NCBI RefSeq assembly: GCF_904849725.1 | Contig: NC_058524.1 | Span: 510,802,263 to 510,866,262 of the forward strand | Direction: 5' to 3' | DNA length: 64,000 nucleotides | From: Hordeum vulgare subsp. vulgare | Taxonomy: Eukaryota; Streptophyta; Magnoliopsida; Poales; Poaceae | Part shown: piece after piece, positions 35,910 through 47,591 of the stretch | How the letters are laid out: each line of letters opens with the position of its first letter | Numbering within the stretch: the first letter of the stretch is position 1 | Made by a program: the position numbers and the translations under genes | Notes under the pieces: model-generated | What the model saw: the letters and a program-made list of their open reading frames with translations, nothing else | The model's database searches: none | What the model was told of the DNA's origin: nothing

Positions 35910-37232
35910 ATGTCATCCGGCGGAGATTTGTGCATGGGTCATGAGATCCTCTTCGGCGCACTCTCATTCATCGTCGACGATTCAGCATGGCTTTGAGACG
36001 CGCCTCTCGACGTCGAGGTGCTCCCCAGTCGCGGGGCTACGCACTTCCGTGCCGGTGCCCGCGACGTCCTTCTTCTCCAGCAATCGGCTCCGGTGTCGAT
36101 CTTCGCCCCCGTCACGCGCCGCAACAAGCGGTCCCGCCGTACGCGGCTCCAGCGTTGGGTGCGACACGCCCAGGCGCGCCAGAACGCATCCTCTCAAGTG
36201 GCGGTCCTCGAGTCGGTTGTGGTCACGCCGCCGTCCCAGTGCTTGGACTCAGTTCCGACTGAGTTGCCTTCCGAGTACTTGGGTCGCGGGCCTACAACTG
36301 AAGTTCTCATGGCCAATTCCCATGAATGTCCCTGCCGGACTGGTCGGAACGAGCACGAGGTCGGCGAGTCATCCGACGCTCGCCGTCAACCCCACCGTTC
36401 TGCCAGTCGACGCACTCGTCAGAGCAACGTGGAGGTGTTCCGCACACCCGTCCTCAACCTGGCTGCCGCTGCCAAGATAGCCGATTCCCTCCAACCGACT
36501 GATTCAGAGGCTGGTAGAGGGATCGAGCAAATCCGCGCCCTGTTGCATACGACGCAGCAGCAGAATTCGGCGATCTCCCAGTCGCACAACATGATCCACA
36601 ACAGTTCTGTTCACGCGAACACACATCGGTTGGTTTTCAGCCCCGACTCTCATCAGCGACGCAGAGGGGGCAGCCATTCCATGAATCCTGAAGATCGTCG
36701 CCGTTCACGCACCCCTCCGCGGGGTGGGCCTTACGGGCCCCGACATCATGATGATCGGCGTTCAGTCGGTGACACGTATGATCCAAGGCCCGATGCAAGA
36801 GGGTACATCGCCCAGAGGAAGGTCGACAGGAGTCGAGCCCACCGTGATGGTCACGATAGAGACCGTCCGAGTGAAAGCAAGACCATCGTCTCTGGCCCCG
36901 AGTGCTTCAGTCGGGCCATCCGTTCAGCTGACATCCCTCCCAACTTCCGATTGGCGACGGGGATCAGCAAGTTCACAGGAGAATCCAAGCCAGAAACGTG
37001 GCTGGACGACTACCGAGTGGCGGTCCAGATCGGTGGCGGAGATGACCAGGTCGCCAAGAAACATCTCCCCCTGATGCTCGACGGCTTGGCACGAGCGTGG
37101 CTGAACCAGTTGGCCCCATCAAGCATCTACAGCTGGGCAGATCTGTCCCGAGTCTTCATCAGGACCTTCGAGGGCACGTGCAAACGTTGTGCTGGTCGTG
37201 GAGCTCCAGCACTATGTCCAGAAGCAGAATGA
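35910..37232 (+). pseudogene. gag: gag of the Tat-lineage element, N-terminal and capsid part
   Basis: A likely ATG at 35910 (MSSGGDLCMGHEILFGAL) meets TGA at 35994-35996. The same frame is then open to 37232. The N-terminal half is Arg-, Ser- and Pro-rich and probably disordered (RRRSRTPPRGGPYGPRHHDD). The capsid-like part has the conserved text PPNFRLATGISKFTGES, KPETWLDDYRVAVQ and MLDGLARAWLNQLAP, SIYSWADLSRVFIRTFEGT. A small indel near 37195 shifts the frame, and gag continues from 37189 in the next frame. It is the particle-forming protein; this copy cannot encode it intact. Confidence 0.85.
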
Positions 37233-38583
37233 GCCCCTGCGCGATTTCATCCAGCGTTGGACAACCCTCTACCACACGGTGGAGAACGTCACAAAGCACC
37301 AAGCAGTCCGCGCCTTCAAGGCAGGCATGCGGTACAGAGATCTGTACTTGAAGTTCGGTCGGACAGGCGACATCTCCATGAGCAAGATGATGGAGATAGC
37401 CGCACGCTATGCAAATGGCGAAGAAGAGGACTGCATACGTAGCGGCAAGCATAAGGCAGTCGCCAATGGAGATGGGAACAACAATCGGAAGCAGAAGCAG
37501 AAAGCTCCGTCCACTCCGCAGGCAGAGGCAGCAGCCGTTACCAATGCCAAGTTCAAGGGCAAGGGGAAAGCTCAGTACACCCCCAAGAAGAAGCAGTTCG
37601 GGAACTCCATCCTGGATCAGCCATGTCCAATCCACACGAAGATGGACGAAGAAGGCAACGCCATATTCCCGAAGCACACCACTCGGCAATGTCGCCTCCT
37701 GATCCAAGGGTTCGGGGAAGGGCAGCCGAGTGAAAAGGACAATGAGCAGGATGATGAGGACAAGGAGGATCCGTTCCCCCAAGTCCATGCAACATTGATG
37801 ATTTTTGCTGACGTGGAAAGCAAGAGTCGACTGAAGCTGGTGAACAGGGAGGTGAACATGGCCACCCCAACCAACCCCACGTTCCTCAAATGGTCTCAGA
37901 CTGCTATCACCTTTGATCAGTCAGATCATCCAGCACACGTGCCCACCCCAGGGAGGCAAGCTCTGGTCGTCGACCCGGTGGTTGAAGGAGTCCGACTGCG
38001 CAAAGTCCTCATGGACGGCGGCAGCGGCTTGAACATCATGTACGCCGACACTCTCAAGGGGATGGGCATTCCGATGTCCAAACTTAGCGAGAGCAGCATG
38101 CAGTTCCACGGAGTCGTCCCAGGACGAAAGGCCAAGTCACTCGGCCAGATCGCGTTGGACGTCGTTTTCGGCTCCGACAAGAACTTCCGGAAGGAAAAGC
38201 TGACATTCAAGGTGGTGGACTTCCAGAGTGCATACCATGCGATTCTGGGCCATCTGGCGTATGCGCGTTTCATGGCCCGTCCATGTTACGTATATTTGAA
38301 GCTGAAGATGCCGGGTCCCAAAGGCGTGATCACGGTCACGGGCAATCGGCAGCGGGCCGAGGAGTGTCTGCAGCAGGGGTTGAGGATTGCCGATCAGCAG
38401 ATGTCTATCCTCGAGCTGGACGAGTACAAGAAGACAGCCGACCCCGCTGACTTGATGCGTTCGAAAAATCCAGCTTCGGAGTCCGCATTCCAGTCGGCGG
38501 GAGACACGAAGAAGGTCATCATCCACCCGACGGACGACACTGCTGCCCCGACGAACATCTCCACCACCCTTGATCCAAAATAG
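37189..38583 (+). pseudogene. gag C-terminus plus aspartic protease of the Tat-lineage element
   Basis: 464 open codons after the frameshift. It starts with the end of capsid (VELQHYVQKQNEPLRDFIQR and VENVTKHQAVRAFKAGM), then a Lys/Gln-rich linker with a CPIH...C arrangement (CPIHTKMDEEGNAI, HTTRQC) that may be a degenerate zinc-binding site. The protease follows: VLMDGGSGLNIMYADTL carries the D-G-G-S active-site variant seen in this lineage, and YHAILGHLAYARFMA the I-L-G flap-like motif. A TAG at 38581-38583 separates it from reverse transcriptase, although the following text (AELIQFLHENWDIFAWKPAD) reads on in the same frame. Confidence 0.85.
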
Positions 38584-39657
38584 GAAGCCGAGCTCATCCA
38601 ATTCCTCCATGAGAACTGGGACATTTTCGCATGGAAGCCTGCTGACATGCGAGGTGTACCCGGGGAGTTGGCTGAGCACCGACTGCATGTGGATCCTGCC
38701 GCTTGGCCCATCCGAGAACGACTGCGTCGGTCCGCCGCGCACAAAAGGAAGGCAATCGAGAGGAGGTGGCTAAACTTTTGGCAGCCAACTTCATTCGCGA
38801 GGTACACCACTCCGAGTGGCTCACCAATGTTGTCATGGTGCCCAAGAAGGACAAGTCTCTCCGTATGTGCATCGACTTCAAGCATCTCAATAAGGTCTGC
38901 CCGAAAGATCATTTCCCGCTCCCCCGCATTGATCAAATTGTTGATTCGACTGCGGGCTGTGAGCGTTTATCATTCCTTGATGCCTATTCGGGCTATCATC
39001 AGATCCGTCTGTATGGTCCGGATGAATTAAAAACAGCCTTCATCACCCCATTCGGGTGCTTCTACTACATCACTATGCCATTCGGTTTGAAGAATGCAGG
39101 AGCAACTTTTATGCGCATGATCCAAAAATGCCTCCTTGACCAGATCGGTCGAAATGTGGAGGCATATATGGATGATATCGTAGTCAAGTCACGCAAAGGT
39201 TCTGACCTGCTGACTGACTTGGCAGAAACATTCGCCAACCTTCGTAGGTACGATATCAAGCTCAACCCTGCCAAGTGTTCATTCGGTGTTCCCAGCGAAG
39301 TTACTCGGTTTCTTCGTTTCCGAACGAGAGATCGATGTCAACCCCGAAAAGATCGGGACCATCGTCCGAATGGAGCGGCCGGTCAGAATACATGATGTTC
39401 AAAGGCTCACAGGTTGCCTAGCAGCTTTGAGCAGGTTTATCGCTCGACTCGGCGAGAAGGCGCTACCTGTGTACCGACTCATGAAGAAATCAGATACTTT
39501 CGAGTGGACAGACGAAGCCCAAATTGCATTCGACAAACTCAAAGCCCTGCTTTCCACCCAGCCGGTTCTTACTGCCCCGCTCAGTAAAGAACCCCTTCTT
39601 CTGTATATCGCGGCTACAAATCAAGTCGTCAGCACTGTTCTCACAGTCGAACACTAA
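38584..39657 (+). pseudogene. Reverse transcriptase of the Tat-lineage element, two frameshifts
   Basis: Begins AELIQFLHENWDIFAWKPAD. A 1 bp loss near 38757 moves the frame to that of 38703-39395, which holds the polymerase core: MVPKKDKSLRMCIDFKHLN, FLDAYSGYHQIRLYGPDE, TMPFGLKNAGATFMRM and the catalytic YMDDIVVKS near 39163-39190. A second indel near 39297 returns to the frame of 39286-39657 (EIDVNPEKIGTIVRMERP, thumb and connection), which continues as an RNase H-like part (FEWTDEAQIAFDKLKALL). TAA at 39655-39657 ends it. The enzyme copies RNA to DNA in the particle; this copy is inactive. Confidence 0.88.
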
Positions 39658-41793
39658 GAAGAAGGCAAAGCGTACAAGGTTCAGCGGCCAGTATATTATG
39701 TCTCCGAAGTTCTGACTCCTTCCAAGCAGAGGTATCCCCATTATCAAAAGCTTATTTACGGGATCTACATGACTGCGAAGAAGGTGGCTCATTATTTCCA
39801 AGACCACTTGGTGTGTGTCATTTCTGATGCTCCGTTGTCGGAAATCCTCCACAATCGAGACGCATCAGGCCGAGTGGCGAAGTGGGCAATGGAGATGTTA
39901 TACTGCGACATCAAGTTCGAAGCCAAGAAGGCTATAAAGTCTCAAGCTCTAGCTGACTTCATAGCAGAATGGGTAGAACAATAGCAACCGACTCACATCT
40001 ACTCGGCTCATTGGACCATGTTCTTCGATGGGTCCAAGATGTTGAATGGCTCCGGCGCTGGCGTAGTGATCATATCGCCAAAAGGTGATAAACTTAAGTA
40101 TGTGTTGTAGATACATTTCGATTCTTCCAACAATGAGGCAGAGTACGAAGCTCTCCTTTATGGATTGTGCATGGCCATCACACTCGGCGTCCGTCGCCTG
40201 ATGGTCTATGGCGATTCAGATTTGGTGGTTAATCAAGTGATGAAGGAGTGGGATGTAAGGAACCCCACCATGACTGCATACTGCAACGCAGTAAGGAAGC
40301 TCGAGAAGAAGTTTGAAGGTCTGGAACTTCACCATGTTCCGCGACTAAAAAACCAAGCAGCTGATGAATTGGCAAAACTTGGATCCACTCGGAGACCAGT
40401 CCTGAGTGATGTCTGCCTCGAGCACCTACATCTCCCCTTAGTGAAAGAAGATCCTTTTACAGAGGAACCAGTACAACCGAAGAGCTTAACAGATCCGACT
40501 GAAGTCGAGGTCCCTGCTGTGGTTGATTTGATCATGGAGATTCTTGCTCTCATCCCCGATTGGACTGTGCCGTTCATTGCGTACATCCTGAGGCAAGAAT
40601 TACTAGAAGACGAAGTCCAAGCAAGGCAGATCGTCCGCAGGTCAAAGTCCTTCACCGTCATTGATGGCCAGTTGTACAAGGAAAGTGTTTCAGGCGTCCT
40701 TGAGCGGTGCATCTCCCCTGAGGAGGGACAGTTGATCTTGGAAGAAATTCACTCGGGAACCTGCGGCCATCATGCCTCCTCAAGAGCAATCGTCTACAAA
40801 GCATTCAGAGCTGGCTTCTTCTGGTTGCAGGCGAATGAAATGGCAAAAGATATGGTCGACCGATGCGAAGGCTGTCAGTTCTATTCGAACAAGTCCCAGA
40901 AGCCAACATCTGCGCTGAAGATAATCCCTCTTGTTTGGCCATTCGTAGTGTGGGGATTAGATACAGTCGGACCATTCAGAATCGGCAAAGGGGGATTGAC
41001 TCATCTGTTGGTAGCAGTCGACAAGTTCACCAAGTGGATTGAAGCCAAGCCCATCAAAAAGCTCGACGCCCTTACGGCCATCAAGTTTGTCACAGACATC
41101 ATCGCCAGATTCGGGGTTCCACACAACATAATCACCGACAATGGCACAGACTTTGACTCGGACAGATTCAAAGGTTTTTGCACGGGCCAAGGTATCCGAG
41201 TGGATTTTGCATCTGTGGTGCATCCCCAAACAAATGGGCAAGCAGAGCGGGCGAATGGACTTATTCTTCAAGGGTTGAAGCCTCGACTCCTGCGAGAAGT
41301 TGGACATGCCGCCAGCGCATGGGTCACCGAGCTGCCTTCGGTGTTGTGGGGCCTCCACACAACTCTGAATAGATCTACAGGGCGATCCCCGTTCTTCCTC
41401 GTTTATGGAGCAGAGGCAGTCCTTCCGAGTGACTTTCTTCACAACTCCCCATGAGTCGAACTCTTCTCCGAAGCTGAAGCGGAGCAAGCCAGGCAAGACG
41501 GAGTGGATCTTCTGGAAGAAGAGCGCGAGATGGCACTGACTCGCTCAACAATTTATCAATAAGACCTGCGGCATTTTCACGCGCGGCACGTCAGGAGTCG
41601 CACATTCCAAGCAAGGGACCTGGTGCTCCGAGTGGATCAGCAGAGACCTCGCAAGTTGGCTCCTGCCTGGGAAGGACCCTTCATCATCGCGAAGGTGTTG
41701 AACAATGGAGCATATCGACTCTACAACCTTGATAGGGAAACGGACGAGCCGCGAGCATGGAACGGAGATCTCCTGAAGCGCTTCCACACGTGA
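39658..41793 (+). pseudogene. RNase H domains and integrase of the Tat-lineage element
   Basis: Same frame as the preceding block, with TAG at 39982-39984 and 40108-40110, then an open run 40165-41454, TGA at 41452-41454 and TAA at 41560-41562. The end of the first RNase H reads KKVAHYFQDHLVCVISDAP. A second, archaeal-type RNase H follows: MFFDGSKMLNGSGAGVV, NNEAEYEALLYGL, MVYGDSDLVVNQV and LKNQAADELAKLGS. Integrase has an HHCC site (H-SGTCGHH...CEGCQF), catalytic acids in WGLDTVGPFR, IITDNGTDFDSD and GQAERANGLI, and ends near RLYNLDRETDEPRAWN at 41793 without a chromodomain. This layout supports the Tat lineage. Confidence 0.88.
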
Positions 41794-41895
41794 CCGCCGA
41801 CGGAGGCAATGTAAAGATCAAGTATCATTGAAGTAATACAAAGCAGATTGATTTCTTGCAGGTTCAAAGTTCTTCCGCGTTTGCAGACTCCGGTC

Positions 41896-42805
41896 TACAA
41901 AACTCCCTCCGAGTGCGCACTAAAAGCCGCACTCGGGGACTTAGCTGCGACCCAGAATCGCCTAAGTACAAACTCGCTCCGAGTGCGCACTAAAAGCCGC
42001 ACTCAAGGACTTAGCTGCGACCCAGAATCGCCTAAGTACAAACTCGCTCGGAGTGCGCACTAAAAGCCGCACTCGGGGACTGCGACCTAGAATCGCCTAA
42101 GTACAAACTCGCTCCGAGTGCCCACTAAAAGCCGCACTCGGGGACTTAGCTGCGACCCAGAATCGCCTAAGTACAAACTCGCTCCGAGTGTGCACTAAAA
42201 GCCACACTCGGGGACTTAGCTGCGACCCAGAATCGCCTAAGTACAAACTCACTCCGAGTGCGCACTAAAATCCACACTCGGAGGCTTAGCTGCGATCCAG
42301 AATCGCCTAAGTACAAACTCGCTCCGAGTGCGAGCTTATAGTCGCGCTCGGGGATTTAGCTGCGATCCAGAATCGCCTAAGTAAAAGGCTTCCTTCGAGT
42401 GTATCCTAGAGATCCACTCGGAGGCTTAGAAAACCCTCATTGAGGCTCATGTGGATGTGAAGACAACTGACAACTACATGAGTAGCAACTCGCTCCGAGT
42501 GCGAGCTTACAGTCGCGCTCGGGGACTTAGATGCGATCCAGAATCGCCTAAGTAAAAAAGCTTCCTTCGAGTGTATCCTAGAGATCCACTCGGAGGCTTA
42601 GCAGACCCTCATTGAGGCTCATGTGGATGTGAAGAAAACTGACAACTACATGAGTAACAACTCGCTCCGAGTGTGCACTAAAAGTCGCACTCAGAGACTT
42701 AGCCGCGATGAAGAGTCGCCTAAGTAAAAGCTCGCTCCGAGTGCGCACTCGGAGACTTGGCAGACCCTCATTGAGGCTCATGTGGATGTGAAGACAACTG
42801 ACAAC
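41896..42805. repeat. Tandem array of about 70 bp hairpin-forming units
   Basis: About twelve units in the 3' non-coding part of the Tat element. The basic 70 bp unit contains CTCCGAGTGCGCACTAAAAG, CCGCACTCGGGGACTTAGCT and CAGAATCGCCTAAG. In most units CCGAGTGCG and CGCACTCGG can pair across a 10-base loop. Longer variant units with CTCATTGAGGCTCATGTGG are interspersed near 42400-42480, 42560-42660 and 42760-42805. The array lies just beyond the 3' end of the antisense gene. Confidence 0.9.
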
Positions 42806-44028
42806 TACATGCTCCTCATGTTTTCCATTGGCTTCACCAAGAAACGCCAAACGAAAACCACGAGCCAAAATCGTGTCAATTTTTTTTTGGCAAAAGAAGA
42901 GCAAAATATTCGATTCGAATTCAAAGTCAGATCTACAATAGTCGGCTCGGTGTGGATCAAGCTTATCCACACCGAACCATGAATGTGACGGCCAACAGCA
43001 GTGGCCAAAGTTTGATACAGATACCACTCGGCATACCGAGGTAAAGTTTTTCAAGCGTCACCAGGACTGGCACCGGGACTGGCAGGCTCCACAAAGGTGT
43101 CAAGGTCGATCCCGTCTGCGATGCGAGTGGCTGTCTCGAGGAAGGTCTCCATGAAATCTTCGAATCGAAGCTTCTTGGTGTTGGCGACCTGAACGCCTTC
43201 AGCTTTTCTTCGCGAGCTTCCTTGTAGTGCACTCGGACCAGCGATAGCCCCACATCCACACCACAACGAGCGGCAGACTTCTTCCATGCCTGCACTCTGT
43301 TCGGGACGTCCTCGAGCCGAGTCATCAACCCTTTTATTTCCCGCCGGGAATCGTCTTCGGGCCACAGCTCCTTGTCGATCCGGCCGATGACTTCTCTCAG
43401 TCGGCCAATGAAAGGCCCCACTCCGCCAAGGCGAATATGCGCTCGGAGCAAGTCCCGATTGGCTTCGTCGCCGAGTGGAACGTTCGGAATAACCGACCGC
43501 TCAAGGTCAGCTGCTTCAGCCTCAGCGTCCAGACAAAAATCTGCAAAGAAAAGACGAGCAGAAAGTAAGCACAGAATGAACTACAAAGTCAACAAGCACT
43601 CGGCAAAAAGCTTACCACCGAGCAGTGCAATCATCTTCCTTGCCCAGTCGCTGACGCACTTCTCGTGCGAAATGCACCGACTGTTCATCAACTTCATCTG
43701 ACCCATCAGTTCAGTTCTTTGCTTGCCCATTTTCTTAATTTTGGCCACCAATGCCTTGTTGGTCTCCCAGGACTCCTCCAAAGACTTCTCTCAGTCAGCA
43801 AGAGCCCCCTTTACACCAGCCAAGTCATTCACAGCTGCCTCCAATTCCACAGCAAGCTGAATCTTTTCAGCCTTTAGAGCATTGTACGCGGATCCCATTT
43901 CGCAAGTCTTCTGCCAAATCAGCACAAAGGGAAGATCAGACACATTCAACAAGGAAAACAAACAAAGCTCAAAGTTCTTCAGACACCTGCCGATGCAAGC
44001 AATCGACAGCGGTCTCGGGGACTACACC

Positions 44029-44324
44029 CAGTGGGTTCACTAAGAGTGACCCCACTGGCATGAAGCTCGAACAGGCCAGCCCTATTGAGCTACATGGCAA
44101 ACAGACAAGCCTATGAGACTACTATTACCCGACCTGAGTAACACTAATCCCGGGGACTACACCCAGTGGGTGCACTCGGAGTGCCCCCACTGGTACCATT
44201 CGGGCAGATCAGCTCTGGTCTGATCAGGTCACGGAAAATGCATATAAAGACAACTGCCGGTGCAAGCACTCGACAGAAGTCTCGGGGACTACACCCACTG
44301 GGTTCACTCGGAGTGAACCCACTG
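44029..44324. repeat. Three dispersed 29 bp palindromic hairpins
   Basis: Copies at 44029-44057, 44164-44192 and 44296-44324, each following GGGGACTACACCCA(C/G). The arms are CAGTGGGTTCACT and its complement with a 3-base loop; each copy has one or two mismatches. They lie in the intron between antisense exons 4 and 5. Confidence 0.85.
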
Positions 44325-46469
44325 CAAAATAATCCTACTGTATCCGAATATATCACTTAAACACCCAGTGGGTTACAAGAGGAAAGTAAACCATTACTAG
44401 CGCACTTACTCGGATATCGTCCCGGAGCTCCAAGCTTCTCTTGTGCAAAGACGCGATGGAGTCGTACGCTCCCTTGGCATCACCCACCATCAACTCCACC
44501 TGCACCATGGCCTCCTTGGCGGCTCCCACTTGGTCTTCCGGGAGGTGTCGGGCGTCGTACTGTACGGTCGACGGACCTGGCACGACAGAAGACTCCTTGG
44601 GCATCCCAAGTCCCGCTCCAGTCGGTTCCGCCGCGAGGGGCACCGCCTCAGTCGACGGCATCGTCTCGGTCGGCGGCGCGTCCATGGTGGGAGCAGCAGC
44701 AGATGGAACAACCTCAAGGACAGGTGCCAAAGTTGGCCCTGACCCCCTTTGGTCGTCCTCCTCCAGATGAGTCACCTCCGAAGGAAGCCCGATTGAACAA
44801 CATGAGATTACAGAAAAAGGGCAAGATTAAAGACAACACTCGCGAAACAATAATACAAACTCTCGGAGTCGTCACAACGTACCTTGCTGGGATGTGGCAG
44901 CGTTATCCGTATCCATGGGATCATCGTCCTCGCGCGACAGAGAGGTGGCGGAGGTAGCAGCTCTGTCGAGTAAAATCCACTCGACCGATAAGCATGAGTT
45001 CAATCAAATACTGAAGGAAGATAGGAGAATAAGACACTTACGCTGAGGCGACTGGAACAGTGATCCTCATCCGAGGCAGAGCTTTCCGAGGCTTGGGCCC
45101 GCTAGGTTTGGCCACCTTGGACGGCTGGTCCATGGGCTCGGCAGTAGCGTCCCTATTCCTCTTCACGCTCCGAGCACTCGGAGCCACGGGAAAGGTTGGC
45201 GGAGCACTCGGGGCCGCTGGAGGAGCCGACGGAGCCGCGGGTTCGTGACGACGCTTAGTTCGAGGCTCTAATGGTGGAGGTGGCGAGCTCTGCTCCCCAA
45301 CCTCCCCTCCTCCTCTTTAGTATCCTCCTCCGTCTCCCCACTGTCGGAGACGTACTCGGTGCTGTCCATGCTGCCCTCCTGGCTGCCCTCCTTTTCTTCA
45401 GCTGGATTCCCGTTCGAGATAGGGGAATACCAGTTCGTCCACTCCTGCACAAAATACGGTCGACAACGGCAGACGTCAGGTGGTGGTACAAGAAAAAGCG
45501 ATAATTCTAAGAAGATTGAAAGCACTCGACAAGATGTGCTCACCTCATTCGGAGGAGGATTGTCGGCGCGGAAGGGCTTCACCCGCCGGGCTCCTCGGGG
45601 GTTATCGCAGGCGCGTGTGATGCCGCGGACCCACGCCGTCACAACCTCCCCGGTCACACATTCTGGATGAGTCCGAGTGGAGTCCTCAGGCCCCACGTAG
45701 TGCCACATGGCGTGGTGTCGGGCTTGCAGCGGCTGGATGCGCCGACCCAGAAAAGTCTCCAGCAAATCCGTGCCGGTGACCCCCTTGCGGACGACAGCGA
45801 TCAGTGCGTCGACCAGAGGTTGGATCTGGATCTTCTCCACCTTTGAGAGCGCAAGCTGCCTGGGAGGGGCCGGACGGTCTAGGCTAAAGGGTGGCAACCC
45901 AGTCGCGGCATTCGGACAAGCTATGTCCTAGCAGTAGAACCAGGTCAACTGCCAGTTCCTAACTGACTCGGACAACTGGAGAGGGGGGTAGCTACTCTTC
46001 TTTTTCTTCTGGAAGCCTAAGCCCCCGCAGAGCTGGAGGAGATGGGTTTTGTCGTCCGACTGGCTAAGCTTTTTGACAGTTTGGGACCGAGCAGAGAAGA
46101 TGTACTTAAAGAGCCCCCAATGGGGGGGACATCCAATAAAGCACTCGCAAAGGGTGACGAATGCGGCGAGATGGGCTATCGCGTTTGGAGGAAAATGATG
46201 GAGCTGCGCCCTGAAGTGATTCATAATACCTCTGAAGAAGGGGTGGGGAGGCAAGGAGAAGCCTCTATACACGTGGCTGAGCAGCAAGATGCGCTCTCCC
46301 TCCTGCGGCACCGGCTCCGTCTCGCCCTCCGCCGGCAGCCTCCACGACTTGTTGGCAACCATGCATTGCTCCACCAGCTCCAGCAAGTCCTCCGCCGTCA
46401 CCGTGGAGGGGAGGAAATCCCCCTGGATCCAACCCGCCGGCAGTGCCCGCTGTCGCCGCTGAGCAGGGG

Positions 46470-46505
46470 CCTTCTTCTTCTTCTTCTTCTTCTTCTTCTT
46501 CTTCT
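46470..46505. repeat. (CTT)12 microsatellite coding poly-lysine on the minus strand
   Basis: Twelve CTT units inside exon 1 of the antisense gene. It gives a run of about a dozen lysines near the protein N-terminus, a possible nuclear-localising tract. Confidence 0.9.
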
Positions 46506-47058
46506 GCGACTCGAGCTTGCTCGTCTGCCCCTTCGTCATGTTGAAGGCAGCTAATCCGCAGAGGAGGAGAGGAAGGAGGAGGCTTGGAGCGCGCAGGGAG
46601 CTACGGGAGAAGCGAGGCGAGTGCGAGTAACAAGGGCAGCGCAACAAGAAACCCCCACAGGAGAGACTTAAATAAGCTTCCGACTGAGTCACTAACAAGT
46701 GGTCCCAAAATCTTATCCCCCGACCGGCTGCGGCGATATTAGTGGAGAAGATAAAGGCGCGGTAATCGAGGCGGCAGAAACTACTCGATGGCGATGTCGA
46801 CATCCCCGCTGAGCGCGTGGCAACCAAAATTTGAGGATCCCAGAAAATCCGCCACTGTCAGTTTGACCAGTCACATCGAAAGATTCCACAGAAACACTCG
46901 GTCCCTGACGGTTCGTTTCACTGGTACATTCACTCGGGTCACTGGTTGAAAGGATAGAATGGATCAAGGCAAACAACGCCGAAGTCACATCCATACCAGT
47001 CGGATTCGTACTCCAAGCATCACTTCATCGTTTCAACCCCGATCCATTCAGGGACTAA

Positions 47059-47591
47059 CGATGGGGTTATAGTCCTAGGGTAGGGTCATAGGCCTGCCCT
47101 ACAGGTCCTACCCAAGGACTACCCTTCATAGAAGACAAGGCCCTTAGTCAGTTTTGACTGAACTAAGGACTCCCCCATGATCCAGTCGACGAAGAGCATT
47201 CAGAGCGTATTTAACGTACCGACTGGATTCCACTCTGTACATCGTAACCTCCCAGGAGGGAAACAGTCATACGTTTTCATACACCATTATTAACATTTAA
47301 GGCATACGTTACCTGTAACGTAGGCATTTATTCGCCACTATTCCACCCCTGTCCACTAGGCCATTATGAAGGGCAGCGCACTCTATATAAGCCGCCCTTC
47401 CCCACTGGTGCAGGGGTTGGCTTTTACTGTAACCCTATATTCCACTCGACACTAAGCTTCCAAGAGCACTGAGACGTAGGGCTTGTACCTCCACCGTAGA
47501 GGGGCCTGAACTCATACAACCTCGTCGTAGCTAAGGCTCTGCCCGTCCTTTCATACCCTACACATCTACTGTCAGACTTATACCCACGACA
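47059..47591 (+). repeat. 3' LTR of the Tat-lineage element
   Basis: 533 bp. Its first base is C where the 5' LTR has T (CGATGGGG against TGATGGGG). TATATAA is kept at 47384-47390. Only a weak purine tract (AGGGACTAA) precedes it. Confidence 0.93.

Larger units (their letters stand above)
43051..46539 (-). pseudogene. Spliced antisense gene of the Tat-lineage element (six exons, broken)
   Basis: Minus-strand gene in the 3' region of the Gypsy element, with consistent GT-AG introns. Likely ATG 46537-46539 (MTKGQTSKLESQ). Exons: 46539-45544, 45444-45042, 44962-44883, 44775-44410, 43910-43616, 43540-43051. Exon 1 has a poly-Lys tract and the conserved block LLLSHVYRGFSLPPHPFFRG, HFPPNAIAHLAAFVTLCECF and PPHWGLFKYIFSARSQTVKK, which I recognise as the plant 'putative gypsy type transposon' family (PF04195, from memory). 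Later exons are Pro/Ala-rich, then helical and probably coiled coil (LKAEKIQLAVELEAAVNDL), ending LRFEDFMETFLETATRIADG. Breaks: TAG 45928-45930, frameshift near 45300, TGA 43791-43793, frameshift near 43190. Function unknown; it is not a classical retroelement enzyme. Confidence 0.75.
35311..47591 (+). mobile_element. Full-length Tat-lineage Gypsy retrotransposon with antisense gene
   Basis: 12281 bp, target duplication GTCGG (35306-35310 and 47592-47596), LTRs of exactly 533 bp each. Sense gag-pol occupies 35910-41793, followed by a tandem hairpin array (41896-42805) and a spliced antisense gene (43051-46539). A second, archaeal-type RNase H before integrase, and a long 3' region with an extra ORF, are Tat-lineage traits. 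By-eye LTR comparison gives about 27 differences in 533 bp (about 5%), so it is older than the Copia at 26062. Many stops and frameshifts show it is inactive. Confidence 0.9.

Noticed and set aside
35821..36480. 219-codon + ORF overlapping gag of the Tat element
   Set aside because: It is in another frame from the recognisable gag text and ends without domains; a shadow of gag.
41896..42805. CRISPR-like array
   Set aside because: Units are contiguous, without unique spacers, in a plant retrotransposon; it is an ordinary tandem repeat.
45060..45504. Sense-strand ORFs across the antisense gene
   Set aside because: Antisense frames match a conserved family and splice consistently; the sense ORFs are mirror frames without motifs.
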